Origin: Planctomycetota bacterium
Lineage (GTDB): Bacteria; Planctomycetota; Phycisphaerae; Phycisphaerales; SM1A02
Length of the DNA stretch: 7,077 nt
Direction: 5' to 3'
Assembly: GCA_022567855.1 (NCBI GenBank)
Contig: JADFGE010000155.1
Span: 1-7,077, forward strand
Position 1 is the stretch's first letter. Each line of letters opens with the position of its first letter. The position numbers and the translations under genes were made by a program. The notes under the pieces were generated by a model. It saw only the letters and a program-made list of their open reading frames with translations, was not told the DNA's origin and ran no database searches. Below, piece by piece: positions 6,571 through 7,077 of this stretch.

Positions 6571-6615
6571 TGAATGAAACCACAGATGAACAGAGATGCA
6601 CACCGATTGGGAAGC
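6571..6615 (+). repeat. Second copy of the GAATGAAACCACAGATG...GATTGGGAAG module
   Basis: This matches 806-852, which follows the upstream oppC: GTGAATGAAACCACAGATG, a degenerate CAGAGATG unit, then GATTGGGAAG. Here it stands outside the inverted repeat rather than directly after a stop codon, suggesting that IR-R separated it from the oppC end. Confidence 0.7.
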
Positions 6616-6740
6616 AGATCGACCCGCTTGTCGTTCAAACACTGTCAATCTCCCTTTGCGCGACACCTCGAAATAGCCGCGCGGTGGTAACCCGCGGTCT
6701 CACCAAACCACAGTCACGCTCCCGCAACGCATGGTTCTTG
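6616..6740. other. Gene-free stretch without clear features
   Basis: No credible reading frame or RNA gene is seen here. There is only a weak possible stem (CGCGG/CCGCG near 6680-6696) and no resemblance to the repeat units apart from an isolated ACCACAG near 6708. Confidence 0.5.
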
Positions 6741-6892
6741 AGGATGAAGAAAGACCGCGACCACTCCCGACGAAGTCGGGACGGCTTTATGCTTTATCCG
6801 TCATCGCTCATGGCGCATGGCTCATCCCTCATCCCTCATCCCTCTTCCTACCCATCCGTGTCCATCTGTGTTCATCTGTGGTTTCTCCTTCC
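6741..6892 (+). repeat. Partial direct copy of the downstream half of IR-L
   Basis: This aligns by eye with 1729-1855 in the same orientation: GAAGAAAGACCGCGACC, a hairpin, GGCTTTATGCTT, TCATCGCTCATGG, CTCATCCCTC units (three here) and a CATCCGTGTCCATCTGTG array ending GGTTTCTCC. It stands in the same place, directly upstream of a binding-protein gene, so spacer and gene start appear to have been duplicated together. Confidence 0.85.
6750..6788. terminator. Hairpin in the direct repeat copy, terminator-like
   Basis: TCCCGAC (6765-6771), loop GAA, GTCGGGA (6775-6781) make a perfect 7-bp stem. The outer AAAG...CTTT and CCG...CGG flanks of the IR-L hairpin are kept (6750-6757 and 6782-6788), enclosing the new inner stem. 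The T-run is short, so function is uncertain. Confidence 0.5.
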
Positions 6893-6929
6893 TCGGTCGT
6901 GAATCGTTATGCTGGGGTCCATCAAAGTC
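6880..6929 (+). promoter_or_regulatory. Conserved leader upstream of the second binding-protein gene
   Basis: Counterpart of 1843-1891, with a -10-like TATGCT at 6908-6913 and TCAAAGTC directly before ATG 6930. As in the other copy, no clear -35 box or ribosome site is visible. Confidence 0.3.
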
Positions 6930-7077
6930 ATGCCCAATCGATTCACCATCAAGGATATTCTGTTCCTGCTGATCGGGCTCGTTGTTTGTCTGTTGCTGTT
7001 TATGAACATGGTCAAGACGAATCGCGAGGTCGAGGCGTTGGCCGGCGTCGAGGAGGCGCTGCAAGATCAGGCGGCGA
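6930..7077 (+). CDS. ABC peptide-binding protein paralog, N-terminus only (3' end outside window)
   Basis: First 49 codons of another membrane-anchored family 5 binding protein. By direct comparison 47 of 49 residues match the protein starting at 1892 (differences: residue 10 Leu to Ile, residue 25 Leu to Met), covering the anchor helix and the start of the coiled coil. I count 10 base differences in 148, eight of them silent. The binding domain is not visible, so its substrate class is inferred only from the paralog. It presumably opens a third transport operon. The start is fixed by the conserved MPNRFTIK and the shared leader. Confidence 0.88.
   Translation, partial: MPNRFTIKDILFLLIGLVVCLLLFMNMVKTNREVEALAGVEEALQDQAA

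Noticed and set aside
5992..6601. Several minus-strand frames at the end of oppC and in IR-R
   Set aside because: They are either antisense to oppC or translations of the repeat arrays, with no independent support.
6325..6610. Possible CRISPR array in the regularly spaced CACAGATG units
   Set aside because: Units are 8-10 bases, adjoining and degenerate, with no unique spacers of constant length and no cas genes.
6570..6902. Open frame of 110 codons in the second spacer
   Set aside because: It begins with GTG in a repeat unit, passes through the hairpin and ends in the arrays. There is no family resemblance.

Overview
The window comes from a GC-rich bacterial chromosome (coding parts about 60-62% G+C by spot counts). 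A member of the Planctomycetota, most likely Phycisphaerae or a close relative, is the best guess. Three things point there: a small two-helix membrane protein ending in an RCGYWLR-type zinc ribbon; peptide-binding proteins held by an N-terminal membrane anchor plus coiled coil instead of a lipoprotein signal; and intergenic DNA full of degenerate CACAGATGAACACAGATG / CATCCGTGTCCATCTGTG and CTCATCCCTCATCC repeats. This placement rests on recognition of families and repeat style, not on a search.

Layout. (A) 1-804 is the 3' end of an OppC/DppC-type permease gene that begins before the window, so it ends one peptide-transport operon. (B) 805-1891 is a spacer with a remnant repeat, a lower-GC minus-strand gene for a small zinc-ribbon membrane protein (915-1337, open frame to 1523), and a roughly 310-bp composite repeat containing a perfect hairpin. 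(C) 1892-6346 is a complete three-gene transport operon on the + strand: a family 5 solute-binding protein, an OppB/DppB-type permease and an OppC/DppC-type permease, with gaps of only 15 bases. No ATPase gene (OppD/OppF type) is present, so the ATPases must be encoded elsewhere. (D) 6318-6929 is a second spacer holding an inverted copy of the composite repeat, a further short repeat, and a partial direct copy. (E) 6930-7077 is the first 49 codons of another solute-binding protein, almost identical to the start of the one at 1892. The window is therefore a slice of a tandem array of peptide (or related oligomer) ABC importers.

How it should work: the membrane-tethered binding protein captures substrate in the periplasm and delivers it to the OppB/OppC permease pair, powered by separately encoded ATPases. 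All three proteins of the complete operon depart from textbook form on the periplasmic or N-terminal side: an anchor with coiled coil on the binding protein, a ~90-residue soluble insertion after TM1 of OppB, and a ~120-residue insertion with two extra hydrophobic segments after TM1 of OppC.

The least ordinary DNA is the repeat system. A 27-bp perfect inverted repeat (1548-1574 / 6532-6558) marks the outer ends of longer imperfect inverted copies that enclose the operon. The hairpin in the repeat keeps its position and outer flanks while its stem sequence differs between copies, and one copy supplies the last codons and the stop codon of oppC. I see no CRISPR array, tRNA, rRNA, transposase or phage gene, and no convincing new gene system beyond these observations.
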